From: Archaeoglobales archaeon
GTDB taxonomy: Archaea; Halobacteriota; Archaeoglobi; Archaeoglobales; Archaeoglobaceae
Assembly: GCA_003662985.1 (NCBI GenBank)
Contig: QMZD01000016.1
Location: 1 to 12,234, forward strand
DNA length: 12,234 nucleotides
Reading direction: 5' to 3'
The position numbers and the translations under genes were made by a program. Of the stretch, positions 1-6,279 are shown piece by piece. The first letter of the stretch is position 1. Each line of letters opens with the position of its first letter. The notes below the pieces were generated by a model that saw only the letters and a list, made by a program, of their open reading frames with translations, searched no databases and was not told where the DNA came from.

Positions 1-1095
1 GAAAGAATCAAAATAGGAGTTAGCGAGCTCAATAGATCCAGCTCTTATTTCAATTCCTACGTCTTATCGATTATTTTGATCCTCTCAACTTTCATTGGCG
101 TTCCCATTTACATCGCTGGAGTTGCGATTTTTATGCTTCTTGGTCACGAATTCAAGAGAAGTTCGATTTTTAATATCGGGATTTTTACTCTGGCGGCTTT
201 TGTCTATCTCAATTTCTTTTTCCTAATCAAAAATATTGTGATAAGCGAGGAATTTCTGTTCTTTCTTTCTTTGATGGGTGGTATAACAGCTGCTCTCGTG
301 GAAAGTATAGAGGTTGAGAGTGACAAGAGAACGACCTTGCTTATTGCAACTTCTACTGTACTCCTCGTTTTCAACATCTATGGAATTTACGCCCCGTTTG
401 ATCAGCTTATCTATGCATTCCTCTTCTCCCTGCTTCTAGGGTTTGTGGCTATGAAAACAGGTGTAGCCGATGAAAGCGGCCTAATGAGTGCAACCCTTAT
501 CGGAACCCTTATTATCGTTTTTACTGACATTCGATTTTTCCTCGTTCTTGCATCGTTCTACATCATCGGTTCCTTTGCAACGAAGTATAGATACTCATTG
601 AAGTTGAATCTCGGAATTGAAGAACCAGCCGGTGGAGCGAGGGGATATGCAAATGTTTTTTCAAATAGTCTTCCAGCACTGTTCTTCGCATTAAACTACC
701 ATGTCACAAGTCTGGATGTGTTTCTCGTAGCGTTCGTGGCGAGCATAGCAACAGCTTTGGGGGATACCTTGGCAAGCGAAATTGGCAAAACATCGGGAAA
801 TGTTTATTTGATAACGAATTTCAAGCCTGTAAATCCTGGAGAGAGTGGGGGAATCTCAGTTTTAGGAGAGATCTCTGCTCTTGTCGGATCGGTTACCGTC
901 GTTATATTTGCACTTCTTCTTTCAGTACTCCCCATGAGTTATGTGCCCATCGCGATCATTGCTGGATTTATTGGAGTTCATGTCGATAGCTTTCTTGGAG
1001 CAACACTTGAGAGGATGGGTTATCTCACCAATTCCGGTGTGAATTTCCTTGCAACCATGAGTACGATAGTAATCTGCTATTTCCTTTTGCTTTGA
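1..1095 (+). CDS. DUF92 (TIGR00297) integral membrane protein, 5'-truncated
   Basis: The reading frame is open to the left edge, adding 25 codons before the TTG at 76, so the true start lies outside the window; 364 residues are visible. The protein is strongly hydrophobic with many membrane segments. Roughly the last 210 visible residues match DUF92: GARGYANVFSNS (about 212-223), ATALGDTLASEIGK (250-263) and NPGESGGISVLGE (278-290) are the conserved loops. The plant DUF92 member VTE6 is a phytyl-phosphate kinase, so an archaeal role in phosphorylating a prenyl phosphate is possible but is inference. The roughly 150 residues before the DUF92 part are also membrane-embedded. They contain ITAALVESIEVESD, which resembles the end of SEC59/VTE5-type polyprenol kinases. 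The gene converges with the protease gene, with a 53 bp AT-rich gap and no clear hairpin. Confidence 0.85.
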   Translation, partial: ERIKIGVSELNRSSSYFNSYVLSIILILSTFIGVPIYIAGVAIFMLLGHEFKRSSIFNIGIFTLAAFVYLNFFFLIKNIVISEEFLFFLSLMGGITAALVESIEVESDKRTTLLIATSTVLLVFNIYGIYAPFDQLIYAFLFSLLLGFVAMKTGVADESGLMSATLIGTLIIVFTDIRFFLVLASFYIIGSFATKYRYSLKLNLGIEEPAGGARGYANVFSNSLPALFFALNYHVTSLDVFLVAFVASIATALGDTLASEIGKTSGNVYLITNFKPVNPGESGGISVLGEISALVGSVTVVIFALLLSVLPMSYVPIAIIAGFIGVHVDSFLGATLERMGYLTNSGVNFLATMSTIVICYFLLL

Positions 1096-1148
1096 TCTTT
1101 ATTCGGAATTTTGGAATTTAAATCGCTATTGCCCCATTCACTCTCACT

Positions 1149-3071
1149 TTATTTTATCCTTCTAATCCTCCCTCTAATAAGATAGGCTGTAGATATGAGC
1201 AGAACGAAAGCTAAATAGGCCTCAAATCCTGGGATGTATTTCTCTATTTCTGGAAGTCGAGGTACTTCCGGTTTGATCTTTGAGATATCAGGTACGTTTG
1301 TGGGTGTTGGTGTGGGTGTTGCCTTTGTGGGGGTCTCAGGATAGTTTAATTCGACCTTTACGATGGTTGATTCAGGAAAAGCTCTTGAAACAGATAACAT
1401 GAGTTTTGCAAGTCTCTCTGAGAGCTTGTAGTATGAGAGCTTTACCACGGGATTTTCAGCTGTATCGGCGTACTCTAAATAGGCCACTGGCAGGACAGGG
1501 GTTACGATCTTTTCTACCTCTCCAATCGCTGTTCTGGCAGAGTTGTTGGCAGAACTGATCTTCGAGTTTAAAGATTCTTCATCAACGTTTATGAGCTCTA
1601 TTGACAGGCTTGCTTTGGTTATTCCATCAATTGCCGAGATGGCTGAACCTGCGAAAAATCCCTCTTCAAGTTGCCTCCTTGAGATGTCTATGCTCTTTTC
1701 AGCCTCATCTATCAACTCCGGATAGCCACCTATTTGTGAAGCATAAACAACCATCGATTCTGCTTGGCTGAGATAGAATTGGGCTCTCCGTTGTAAATCC
1801 TCGGATTTGATTGGGATGTCCTCTTTTATCGTCTCAAGTAAGGATAACCAGACTTTGGCACTCTCTATTCTCTCCTTTGAGAGAGCCAGATACCTTAGGG
1901 ATTTCTCAAAATCATCGGAGGTCCTTGCCCGATAGAGGTAATCTTCTGCTAGAGTTACCCTTTCCTGGGCTGCACCAAAAAGCTGGAAGGATTCAACTCC
2001 TAACTCTTTTTGAGAAGAGAGCATGTCTTTTGTCGAATTTATTTCGTTTTCAATTCTTCCAAATTCGACTTCAAGGTCGTTATCGTTTTTAACTATATGG
2101 GTGTAGTAGAGGTACCTGAGTTCGATTTTTGCCGTGAAATACTGACTTGTTGCCGTGTAATAGTATCCGTTTTTATAACTTTCATCCCCCTTCGAGATGA
2201 ACTCATCAGCTTTTTTAAGTGATGCTCCAGTAGCTTTTACCGTTGAATAAAGATCTGTTGTATCCTTCTTCATCCTTTCAGCCAGCTGGAGTAGTAAGTT
2301 TGAATACCTAGAAAGATTCATCTCTTGCTGGGATTTAGCGATTGTGTAGTTCGTGTAGTACAAAAGAGCATCCTCTATCTTCTCTACTTCAATTACCTTT
2401 ACTCCAAGTTCTTTTCCGTACTCATACAGATCAACGGGTTTGCTCTTTTTGCTTATGAAGATAAATGGTCCCCTCTTCTCCTCAACTGTCTCCTCCACGG
2501 TGACAACCCTTTGCCCTTTTGGAATGAGGAATATCTTGGCTCCATTATCTGCAGCGGCTTTTAGCTTGTATGGAATTCCTCCAACTGGCCCTATAAAACC
2601 GTCTGGGTAGATCATTCCGGTCATGTAAACGTCTTCTCTAAGGCTGAGGTTTTTCAGGGCTGAAATTGCCGCAACTGTCATCACTCCTCCAGCCGAAGGC
2701 CCACCTACTATCGGAGAATCAGCCTCTATTGTGAAGAAAAAGTCGTATTTCATGAAATCTAAACCCAGAACATCGCATGCTGTTAGAGCAGCAAGTTGGG
2801 CACTTCCTTGCATATCTATTTGAGTGTATGGGATTGTAGAAACGAAAACCCTGCCATCTCCGGGAGTTACGATCACCGAGATGTTTATAACCGCTCCCTC
2901 GGGAGGTTCTGTACTTTTAACCGCTACAGCCTTGATCCTCGCCTCATTGGCATTCAGAAACTGAGCCCCGGCTTGTAAGACCGTTTGGTTCGAAAGTATT
3001 ATGAAAAGTGATGAGACTATGAAAAAAATGAGCATGCAAATCAGAATCACCTTTTTACTGGGGAGTCGCAT
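1149..3071 (-). CDS. Surface-anchored Lon-like (S16) serine protease with PGF-type C-terminal sorting signal
   Basis: A 640-residue secreted or membrane protease with no AAA+ ATPase domain. Residues 8-27 form a hydrophobic N-terminal segment (signal peptide or anchor). An S16 Lon-type domain follows at about 45-235. The dyad is visible: Ser126 in GGPSAGG and Lys169 in GGIPYK, 43 residues apart as in E. coli Lon (679/722) and Archaeoglobus LonB (509/552). Residues about 240-560 are charged and helical with a TPR-like feel, probably a stalk or substrate-handling region. A Thr/Pro-rich linker (578-595) leads to PGFEAYLAF at 614-622, a hydrophobic stretch and an Arg/Lys tail. This is the tripartite PGF-CTERM layout processed by archaeosortase A. 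The ATG at 3071 has a TATA-like TTTAAAT about 43 bp upstream. The protease probably acts outside the membrane without ATP; its substrate is unknown. Confidence 0.88.
   Translation of the reverse strand: MRLPSKKVILICMLIFFIVSSLFIILSNQTVLQAGAQFLNANEARIKAVAVKSTEPPEGAVINISVIVTPGDGRVFVSTIPYTQIDMQGSAQLAALTACDVLGLDFMKYDFFFTIEADSPIVGGPSAGGVMTVAAISALKNLSLREDVYMTGMIYPDGFIGPVGGIPYKLKAAADNGAKIFLIPKGQRVVTVEETVEEKRGPFIFISKKSKPVDLYEYGKELGVKVIEVEKIEDALLYYTNYTIAKSQQEMNLSRYSNLLLQLAERMKKDTTDLYSTVKATGASLKKADEFISKGDESYKNGYYYTATSQYFTAKIELRYLYYTHIVKNDNDLEVEFGRIENEINSTKDMLSSQKELGVESFQLFGAAQERVTLAEDYLYRARTSDDFEKSLRYLALSKERIESAKVWLSLLETIKEDIPIKSEDLQRRAQFYLSQAESMVVYASQIGGYPELIDEAEKSIDISRRQLEEGFFAGSAISAIDGITKASLSIELINVDEESLNSKISSANNSARTAIGEVEKIVTPVLPVAYLEYADTAENPVVKLSYYKLSERLAKLMLSVSRAFPESTIVKVELNYPETPTKATPTPTPTNVPDISKIKPEVPRLPEIEKYIPGFEAYLAFVLLISTAYLIRGRIRRIK
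1224..1232 (-). other. PGF motif of archaeosortase-type sorting signal
   Basis: These nine bases encode Pro-Gly-Phe (residues 614-616) of the S16 protease, followed by Glu-Ala, a hydrophobic run of about 14 residues and a basic tail (RGRIRRIK). In PGF-CTERM proteins this is where archaeosortase A cleaves and the product is lipid-linked. No archaeosortase gene is in this window. Confidence 0.75.
1299..1322. repeat. 12-bp tandem duplication in the protease linker
   Basis: Two adjacent 12-mers (TGTGGGTGTTGG and TGTGGGTGTTGC on the plus strand, 11/12 identical) encode part of the Thr-Pro linker of the protease on the minus strand. Confidence 0.8.
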
Positions 3072-3110
3072 GGATTTAACTCTCGGAAAGGTAAAATAAC
3101 AATTTCGGTG

Positions 3111-3117
3111 ATTTAAA
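3111..3117 (-). promoter_or_regulatory. TATA-like box for the S16 protease gene
   Basis: TTTAAAT on the minus strand, about 43 bp before the ATG at 3071, in a 98 bp divergent spacer. It would place initiation near 3088 and give a leader of about 15-20 nt. Assigned by eye from the archaeal TATA consensus and spacing. Confidence 0.4.
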
Positions 3118-3137
3118 GGGAGAGTTAAAAATATAAG

Positions 3138-3146
3138 AAATATAAA
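3138..3146 (+). promoter_or_regulatory. TATA-like box for the HAD phosphatase gene
   Basis: AAATATAAA on the plus strand is centred 28 bp before the ATG at 3170, suggesting a leaderless or nearly leaderless transcript. A second AT-rich match (3125-3136) lies just upstream. GGGGATAG at 3153-3160 could serve as a weak ribosome binding site if initiation occurs further upstream. Confidence 0.45.
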
Positions 3147-3169
3147 CCGACAGGGGATAGGCTAGGGAA

Positions 3170-3760
3170 ATGAAATCGAGGGTTGAGAACGTCATATTCG
3201 ATTTGGATGGAACGCTCACCGAGCTCAATCTACCTTTTGATGAGATTAGGAAGGCTTTGAATATTAAGGGGAGGTTTATACTGGAAACTATTCTCGAATC
3301 TAGCGGGAAGGAAAGGGAAAATATGTTCGAAGTTTTGAAGAAGTTTGAGATAGAGGCTGCAAAAGACTCTAAATTAAATGAAGGAGCTCTTGAGCTAATA
3401 GAATTTCTCGAGAAAGAAGGAATAAAAAAAGGTGTGGTTACCAGAAATTGTCTGGAAAGTGTTCTAATATTCTCGAAAAAGTTCGGTATTGATTTTGACT
3501 ATATTGTCAGCAGGGAAGCCGCCCCGCCAAAACCCTCACCTCTTCCTATGATAAGAGCGATCATATCTGCAAAAAGCACTCCAGACAAAAGTATTTCCAT
3601 TGGAGATTTCAAGTTTGACCTTCTTTCAGGGAAGCTTGCTGGCATAAAAACGGTTCTTCTCATAACAGAGAGGAATAGGTCAATGATTTCAGAGTTCATC
3701 AGTTTAGCAGATCATACAGTAACGGATCTCAGGGGTCTGATAAGAATTCTGAGGATTTAG
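3170..3760 (+). CDS. HAD-superfamily phosphatase (phosphoglycolate phosphatase-like)
   Basis: A 196-residue cytosolic HAD hydrolase of subfamily I, with a small helical cap inserted between motifs I and II. All four motifs are visible: FDLDGTLT with nucleophile Asp11 and acid/base Asp13; Thr91 in GVVTRN; Lys121 in APPKPSP; and IGDFKFD with Asp146 and Asp150 for Mg2+ binding. It should dephosphorylate a small phosphorylated metabolite. The length and cap type fit phosphoglycolate phosphatase or phosphoserine-phosphatase-like enzymes, but the substrate cannot be read from sequence. It has its own TATA-like box and is divergent from the S16 protease. Its stop codon lies only 5 bp from that of the convergent membrane protein. 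Confidence 0.85.
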   Translation: MKSRVENVIFDLDGTLTELNLPFDEIRKALNIKGRFILETILESSGKERENMFEVLKKFEIEAAKDSKLNEGALELIEFLEKEGIKKGVVTRNCLESVLIFSKKFGIDFDYIVSREAAPPKPSPLPMIRAIISAKSTPDKSISIGDFKFDLLSGKLAGIKTVLLITERNRSMISEFISLADHTVTDLRGLIRILRI

Positions 3761-3772
3761 CTCTACTAGAGC
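3760..3772. repeat. 13-bp palindrome between two convergent stop codons
   Basis: GCTCTA-C-TAGAGC is a perfect 6+1+6 inverted repeat. It begins at the last base of the HAD stop codon and covers the opposing TAG of the membrane protein. A transcript from either strand could form only a short stem, so a terminator role is uncertain. Confidence 0.5.
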
Positions 3773-4164
3773 GAGATTCCGAAAAATATCAAAAGCAGGT
3801 TATGGAGGACAACAAAAACGTAAAAGATTGTGCTCCAAATCATCGCTAGGAATATTGAGCTAATAACGATGGTTTTTATTTTTTCTCTGTTGCCTATCCT
3901 GCTGTAGTCCTCTACTTGGATACTTTTTCTATATTTGAGCAGGAAGAGAAATGGAATTAGAGGTATGACGATTTTGTAAATTGCCATTACAACGGGGGAT
4001 TGGAGGTAGAGAAATTTGATAATCGTGTTAATTTCCTCATAAAGTCCTGCGTTTAGGGAGAATAAGGTTGTAATGAGATCTGCGAGATTCAATGCTGTCA
4101 GGAGCAAGAGGACAAATAGAATATTCCTCTTAGTTAGAAGATTCTGGGTCATAAAGGCATACAT
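3766..4164 (-). CDS. Small integral membrane protein, DUF5658-like
   Basis: A 132-residue protein with about four hydrophobic segments (roughly 12-35, 53-76 and 95-130, the last probably two helices) and a short charged loop near 77-93. LNLADLITTLFSLNAGLYEEIN followed by a hydrophobic helix is the N..D..TT...L..G..E.N pattern of DUF5658-type archaeal and bacterial membrane proteins of unknown function. A TTG at 4167 would add one residue; ATGs at 4164 and 4152 are both better. ATG 4164 is preferred because an AT-rich TATA-like tract lies about 24 bp upstream, suggesting a leaderless mRNA. The stop is 5 bp from the stop of the opposing HAD gene. No function is assigned. Confidence 0.7.
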   Translation of the reverse strand: MYAFMTQNLLTKRNILFVLLLLTALNLADLITTLFSLNAGLYEEINTIIKFLYLQSPVVMAIYKIVIPLIPFLFLLKYRKSIQVEDYSRIGNREKIKTIVISSIFLAMIWSTIFYVFVVLHNLLLIFFGISL

Positions 4165-4180
4165 CAATCTAACTTCTCTT

Positions 4181-4194
4181 TTTTATTTAATAAA
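4181..4194 (-). promoter_or_regulatory. TATA-like tract for the small membrane protein
   Basis: TTTATTAAATAAAA on the minus strand is centred about 24 bp before ATG 4164, consistent with leaderless initiation. The surrounding 4168-4304 spacer is extremely AT-rich, so chance matches are likely. It also holds a small AATGAT duplication at 4235-4246. Confidence 0.35.
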
Positions 4195-4291
4195 TTTTTT
4201 CATTACGATAGGATTTAATAATTATGTTAACAATAATGATAATGATAAAAGTAATGGTGATTACTATGCAATTTAAAAACCATTTTTTTAT

Positions 4292-4304
4292 TAAAAACTG
4301 AAAA
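4292..4304 (-). terminator. Candidate T-rich terminator after the NagD-like gene
   Basis: Immediately after the TAA at 4305 the minus strand reads TTTTCAGTTTTTAAT. U-rich tracts of this kind terminate archaeal transcription without a hairpin. The call rests only on composition and position. Confidence 0.35.
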
Positions 4305-5102
4305 TTAAGCACTAAACAGCTGGCTGAGATCATCCAAAACGTAATCCGGTTTTACTTTAAACTTCTCGATCATCCTACTGAGATTTTGCTTGGTTGTAAC
4401 TCCGGAGAGAACTAAAAGAGTTGGAGCTCCTATGTTTTTGCCCGCAAGTACATCCACATCGATTTGATCTCCGACCACCACTACTTCATCAGCCTTTAGC
4501 TGCAGGTGGTCTAGAGCCTGTTGCATTATAACCTTCCCCGGCTTCCCACATATGCAATCGGGCATTCTGTCCGTCATCCAGTAAAGCGCTCCTATAATCA
4601 TTCCCGTTCCAGGCACCGGTCCATCTTCCGAAGGGAATATCTTGTCCGGGTTCGTTGCTACGTAAATCTTATCCCGATCGAGACACATCCTCAAGGCTTT
4701 CGTGAGGATTTCGAAGCTAATCTGTCTGTTTGACCCTACAACCAGTATTTCTGCCTCATCATAATCGACTATTTCATGACCTGCAAGCTTTAACTCTTCA
4801 ACAAGACCTGGCTCGCCAGTTGTAAAAACCTTAGATTTGCCATAGTTCTGTTTTATGTATGTGGCGGTAACGTAGGTTGTAAGAAACATCTGATCCTCAG
4901 TTACTTCAACTCCAAATTCCTTGAATCTCTGCATGTATATTTTTCGACTCCTTGTCGAATTGTTTGAGACGAAAACAACCTTTTTTCCCATTGAGATCAG
5001 TCTATTCACGGCCTCAACTGCTGGCGGTATGGGCTTTTCCCCCCTTCCAATTACCCCATCAACATCCAGAATAAATCCTTTTTTTTCCAATAATGGGTGC
5101 AT
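4305..5102 (-). CDS. HAD-superfamily IIA phosphatase (NagD / p-nitrophenyl phosphatase type)
   Basis: A 265-residue cytosolic phosphatase with the large C2 cap of subfamily IIA. Motif I is LDVDGVI (Asp13, Asp15), motif II is FVSNNST (Ser46), motif III contains Lys187 in CGKPGK, and motif IV is VGDQIDVD (Asp212, Asp217). The cap carries the family signatures YVATNPD (147-153) and PGTGMIIGAL (164-173). The length is normal for NagD and p-nitrophenyl phosphatase relatives, which hydrolyse sugar, nucleotide or glycerol phosphates; the natural substrate here is unknown. It lies 63 bp downstream of pth2 on the same strand. It has its own TATA-like box 24 bp before its ATG, so it is probably transcribed independently as a leaderless mRNA. 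Confidence 0.88.
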   Translation of the reverse strand: MHPLLEKKGFILDVDGVIGRGEKPIPPAVEAVNRLISMGKKVVFVSNNSTRSRKIYMQRFKEFGVEVTEDQMFLTTYVTATYIKQNYGKSKVFTTGEPGLVEELKLAGHEIVDYDEAEILVVGSNRQISFEILTKALRMCLDRDKIYVATNPDKIFPSEDGPVPGTGMIIGALYWMTDRMPDCICGKPGKVIMQQALDHLQLKADEVVVVGDQIDVDVLAGKNIGAPTLLVLSGVTTKQNLSRMIEKFKVKPDYVLDDLSQLFSA

Positions 5103-5121
5103 AGCAGAAATAAGAACATCC

Positions 5122-5130
5122 TTTTAAAAA
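5122..5130 (-). promoter_or_regulatory. TATA-like box for the NagD-like gene
   Basis: TTTTTAAAA on the minus strand is centred about 24 bp from the ATG at 5102, placing initiation at or next to the start codon (leaderless). It directly adjoins the 8-bp tandem repeat at 5131-5154. Confidence 0.45.
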
Positions 5131-5154
5131 TTTGATGGTTTGATGGTTTGATTC
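5131..5154. repeat. 8-bp tandem repeat, three units
   Basis: TTTGATGG, TTTGATGG, TTTGATTC in tandem, in the 63 bp gap between the NagD-like gene and pth2 and directly upstream of the NagD-like promoter. Confidence 0.8.
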
Positions 5155-5165
5155 CTGAGTAAATT

Positions 5166-5516
5166 CTATTTCAGGAGAGGAAGTTCTCCAGTAATTTTAT
5201 CGATCTTCCTTTCCTCATCAGGACCTATCACCAAAGCGGTTATTGTGCCTGGTGGAATCTCTGTTAAACCAGCGTCTCTAACTATCCCTGTGACCAATCC
5301 TTCTTTTTCTGCCCTATCCTTTAAAATCATCATCTCCTTTAAATCCTTAACTTTGAGGACAATCTTCTTCTGCCCCCCCATCCGCCAGGCTTCGATTGTT
5401 TTCTTGTCTGATCGCTCGTAGCCGATTATAGAAGCATGGGCAACTTGAACAGCGAGCTTCCCTCTTGAGAGCTTTAAATCATCCCTCACTACTATAACTT
5501 GCTTGTATTCCTTCAT
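5166..5516 (-). CDS. pth2: Peptidyl-tRNA hydrolase, type 2 (Pth2)
   Basis: A cytosolic enzyme that frees tRNA from prematurely released peptidyl-tRNA. From ATG 5516 it has 116 residues, the usual length for archaeal Pth2. It carries the family signatures VRDDLKLSRGKLAVQVAHAS (Arg11, Asp13, Lys20, Gln24 and His27 at the expected positions), GQKKIVLKV (48-56) and RDAGLTEIPPGT..LVIGP (80-99). The frame extends to an ATG at 5561 (131 aa), but that adds 15 residues not usual in the family. ATG 5516 has a GGTG ribosome-binding match 5 nt upstream. A TATA-like tract at 5571-5577 would start transcription between the two ATGs. It sits between an unrecognised gene (upstream) and a HAD phosphatase (downstream), both on the same strand but with separate promoter-like sites. 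Confidence 0.93.
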   Translation of the reverse strand: MKEYKQVIVVRDDLKLSRGKLAVQVAHASIIGYERSDKKTIEAWRMGGQKKIVLKVKDLKEMMILKDRAEKEGLVTGIVRDAGLTEIPPGTITALVIGPDEERKIDKITGELPLLK

Positions 5517-5520
5517 TTTT

Positions 5521-5526
5521 ACACCA
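5521..5526 (-). promoter_or_regulatory. Ribosome binding site that decides the pth2 start
   Basis: TGGTGT on the minus strand contains GGTG, complementary to the 3' end of archaeal 16S rRNA, five nucleotides before ATG 5516. The longer alternative start at 5561 has a less convincing match. Confidence 0.5.
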
Positions 5527-5570
5527 TGTTTAGGTAGCAAAATTTGAGGTTTGATCTGCATCCTTTACCA

Positions 5571-5577
5571 ATTAAAA
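5571..5577 (-). promoter_or_regulatory. TATA-like box for pth2
   Basis: TTTTAAT on the minus strand. Initiation about 26 bp downstream, near 5548, would exclude the ATG at 5561 and leave a leader of about 30 nt before ATG 5516. Confidence 0.35.
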
Positions 5578-5604
5578 CAGAAATTAGAATCTTTTTTCTT
5601 TCGC

Positions 5605-6180
5605 CTATAGTTTGTCTATGATACCCTCTCCAAGCCGCTTTTGTTTTTCCATTTTTAATCCTTCGTCTAGGTTTCCTTTTTTGTTTTCCCCATTTTCATT
5701 TAGAGATTCCTTTGAAGTCCTTCCTACCCCCATCTCGTCAATTTCTTCCCCTACCTTGTCGTTCTCATTAGCTTTACCAATGATCTCTTCGCCTTCATAT
5801 TCTCCAATCTCTTTAAGGATAACGGAAAACCTGCTCTTACTCTCCTCTCCAAAACCGAAGATCTTCAGTTCTTCGATGCTCACAGGTTTTGACTTCTCAT
5901 CAACCCACTTTTTTCCTACCTCAATAGCATCCTTTTCATCGTATGACGACACATAGATCTTTTCCCCTTCCATCTTCTCTAGGTTTTTCATCGGTATAGC
6001 AGCAAATTCGGCACCCATCTTCACGATAAGCCTCTCTTCGTAGATATCAATGGTTTCCCCGATCTCCTTGTCTCCAAGGTAAACAAACTTGCAGATAAGG
6101 TCGAATTTGTCCATCCCTTCCACCACTTTGAATTCAGATGGTGTAAATATAAGTTTGTCGAAAAATTTTCGATTTTTCAT
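5605..6180 (-). CDS. Uncharacterised beta-rich protein with charged low-complexity tail
   Basis: I do not recognise this gene with confidence. From ATG 6180 it has 191 residues; an upstream in-frame TTG at 6207 would add nine residues (EILEILVE after the initiator) encoded by a 9-bp tandem repeat. The first 95 or so residues alternate short beta-prone stretches with turns, including KLIFTPSEFKVVEG, LICKFVYLGDKEIGE and ERLIVKMGAEFAAIPMKNLE. They look like a compact beta-barrel, perhaps PRC-barrel-like (inference). A region to about 130 is mixed. The last 60 residues are rich in Glu, Lys, Gly and Asn, and probably disordered. There is no signal peptide or membrane segment, so it is likely cytosolic. 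It is divergent from cofC across a shared palindromic TATA region, so co-regulation with F420 synthesis is possible but unproven. Confidence 0.65.
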   Translation of the reverse strand: MKNRKFFDKLIFTPSEFKVVEGMDKFDLICKFVYLGDKEIGETIDIYEERLIVKMGAEFAAIPMKNLEKMEGEKIYVSSYDEKDAIEVGKKWVDEKSKPVSIEELKIFGFGEESKSRFSVILKEIGEYEGEEIIGKANENDKVGEEIDEMGVGRTSKESLNENGENKKGNLDEGLKMEKQKRLGEGIIDKL

Positions 6181-6207
6181 TTCTACTAATATTTCCAATA
6201 TTTCCAA
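6181..6207. repeat. 9-bp tandem repeat, three units, at a gene start
   Basis: On the minus strand the units are TTGGAAATA, TTGGAAATA and a degenerate TTAGTAGAA, in frame with the beta-rich protein as LEI-LEI-LVE. They lie between a possible TTG start (6207) and the ATG start (6180), which makes the correct N-terminus ambiguous. Confidence 0.75.
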
Positions 6208-6241
6208 ATGGGTTTTTACTAGTCACAACCTTGACCAAAGC

Positions 6242-6251
6242 ATAAATTTAT
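6242..6251. promoter_or_regulatory. Palindromic TATA box shared by two divergent genes
   Basis: ATAAATTTAT is a perfect palindrome in the spacer between the beta-rich protein gene (minus) and cofC (plus). Reading right, initiation about 26 bp away falls near 6272, just before the cofC ATG at 6280. Reading left, it falls near 6221, upstream of both candidate starts of the other gene. Confidence 0.5.
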
Positions 6252-6279
6252 TATCCATCGCATTCCGGGATTCCCTGTT

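Noticed and set aside
1149..3071. Classical archaeal LonB protease
   Set aside because: There is no Walker A/B ATPase module; the protein goes straight from a signal segment to the S16 domain.
4168..4304. Small gene or replication-origin-like element in the AT-rich spacer
   Set aside because: Only an 11-codon frame and simple AATGAT repeats are present; no origin-box repeats or Cdc6 gene are visible.
5612..5956. 114-codon Ser/Pro/Phe-rich open frame antisense to the beta-rich protein
   Set aside because: Its composition is what the complement of a Glu/Lys-rich coding tail gives; no start context or domain supports it.
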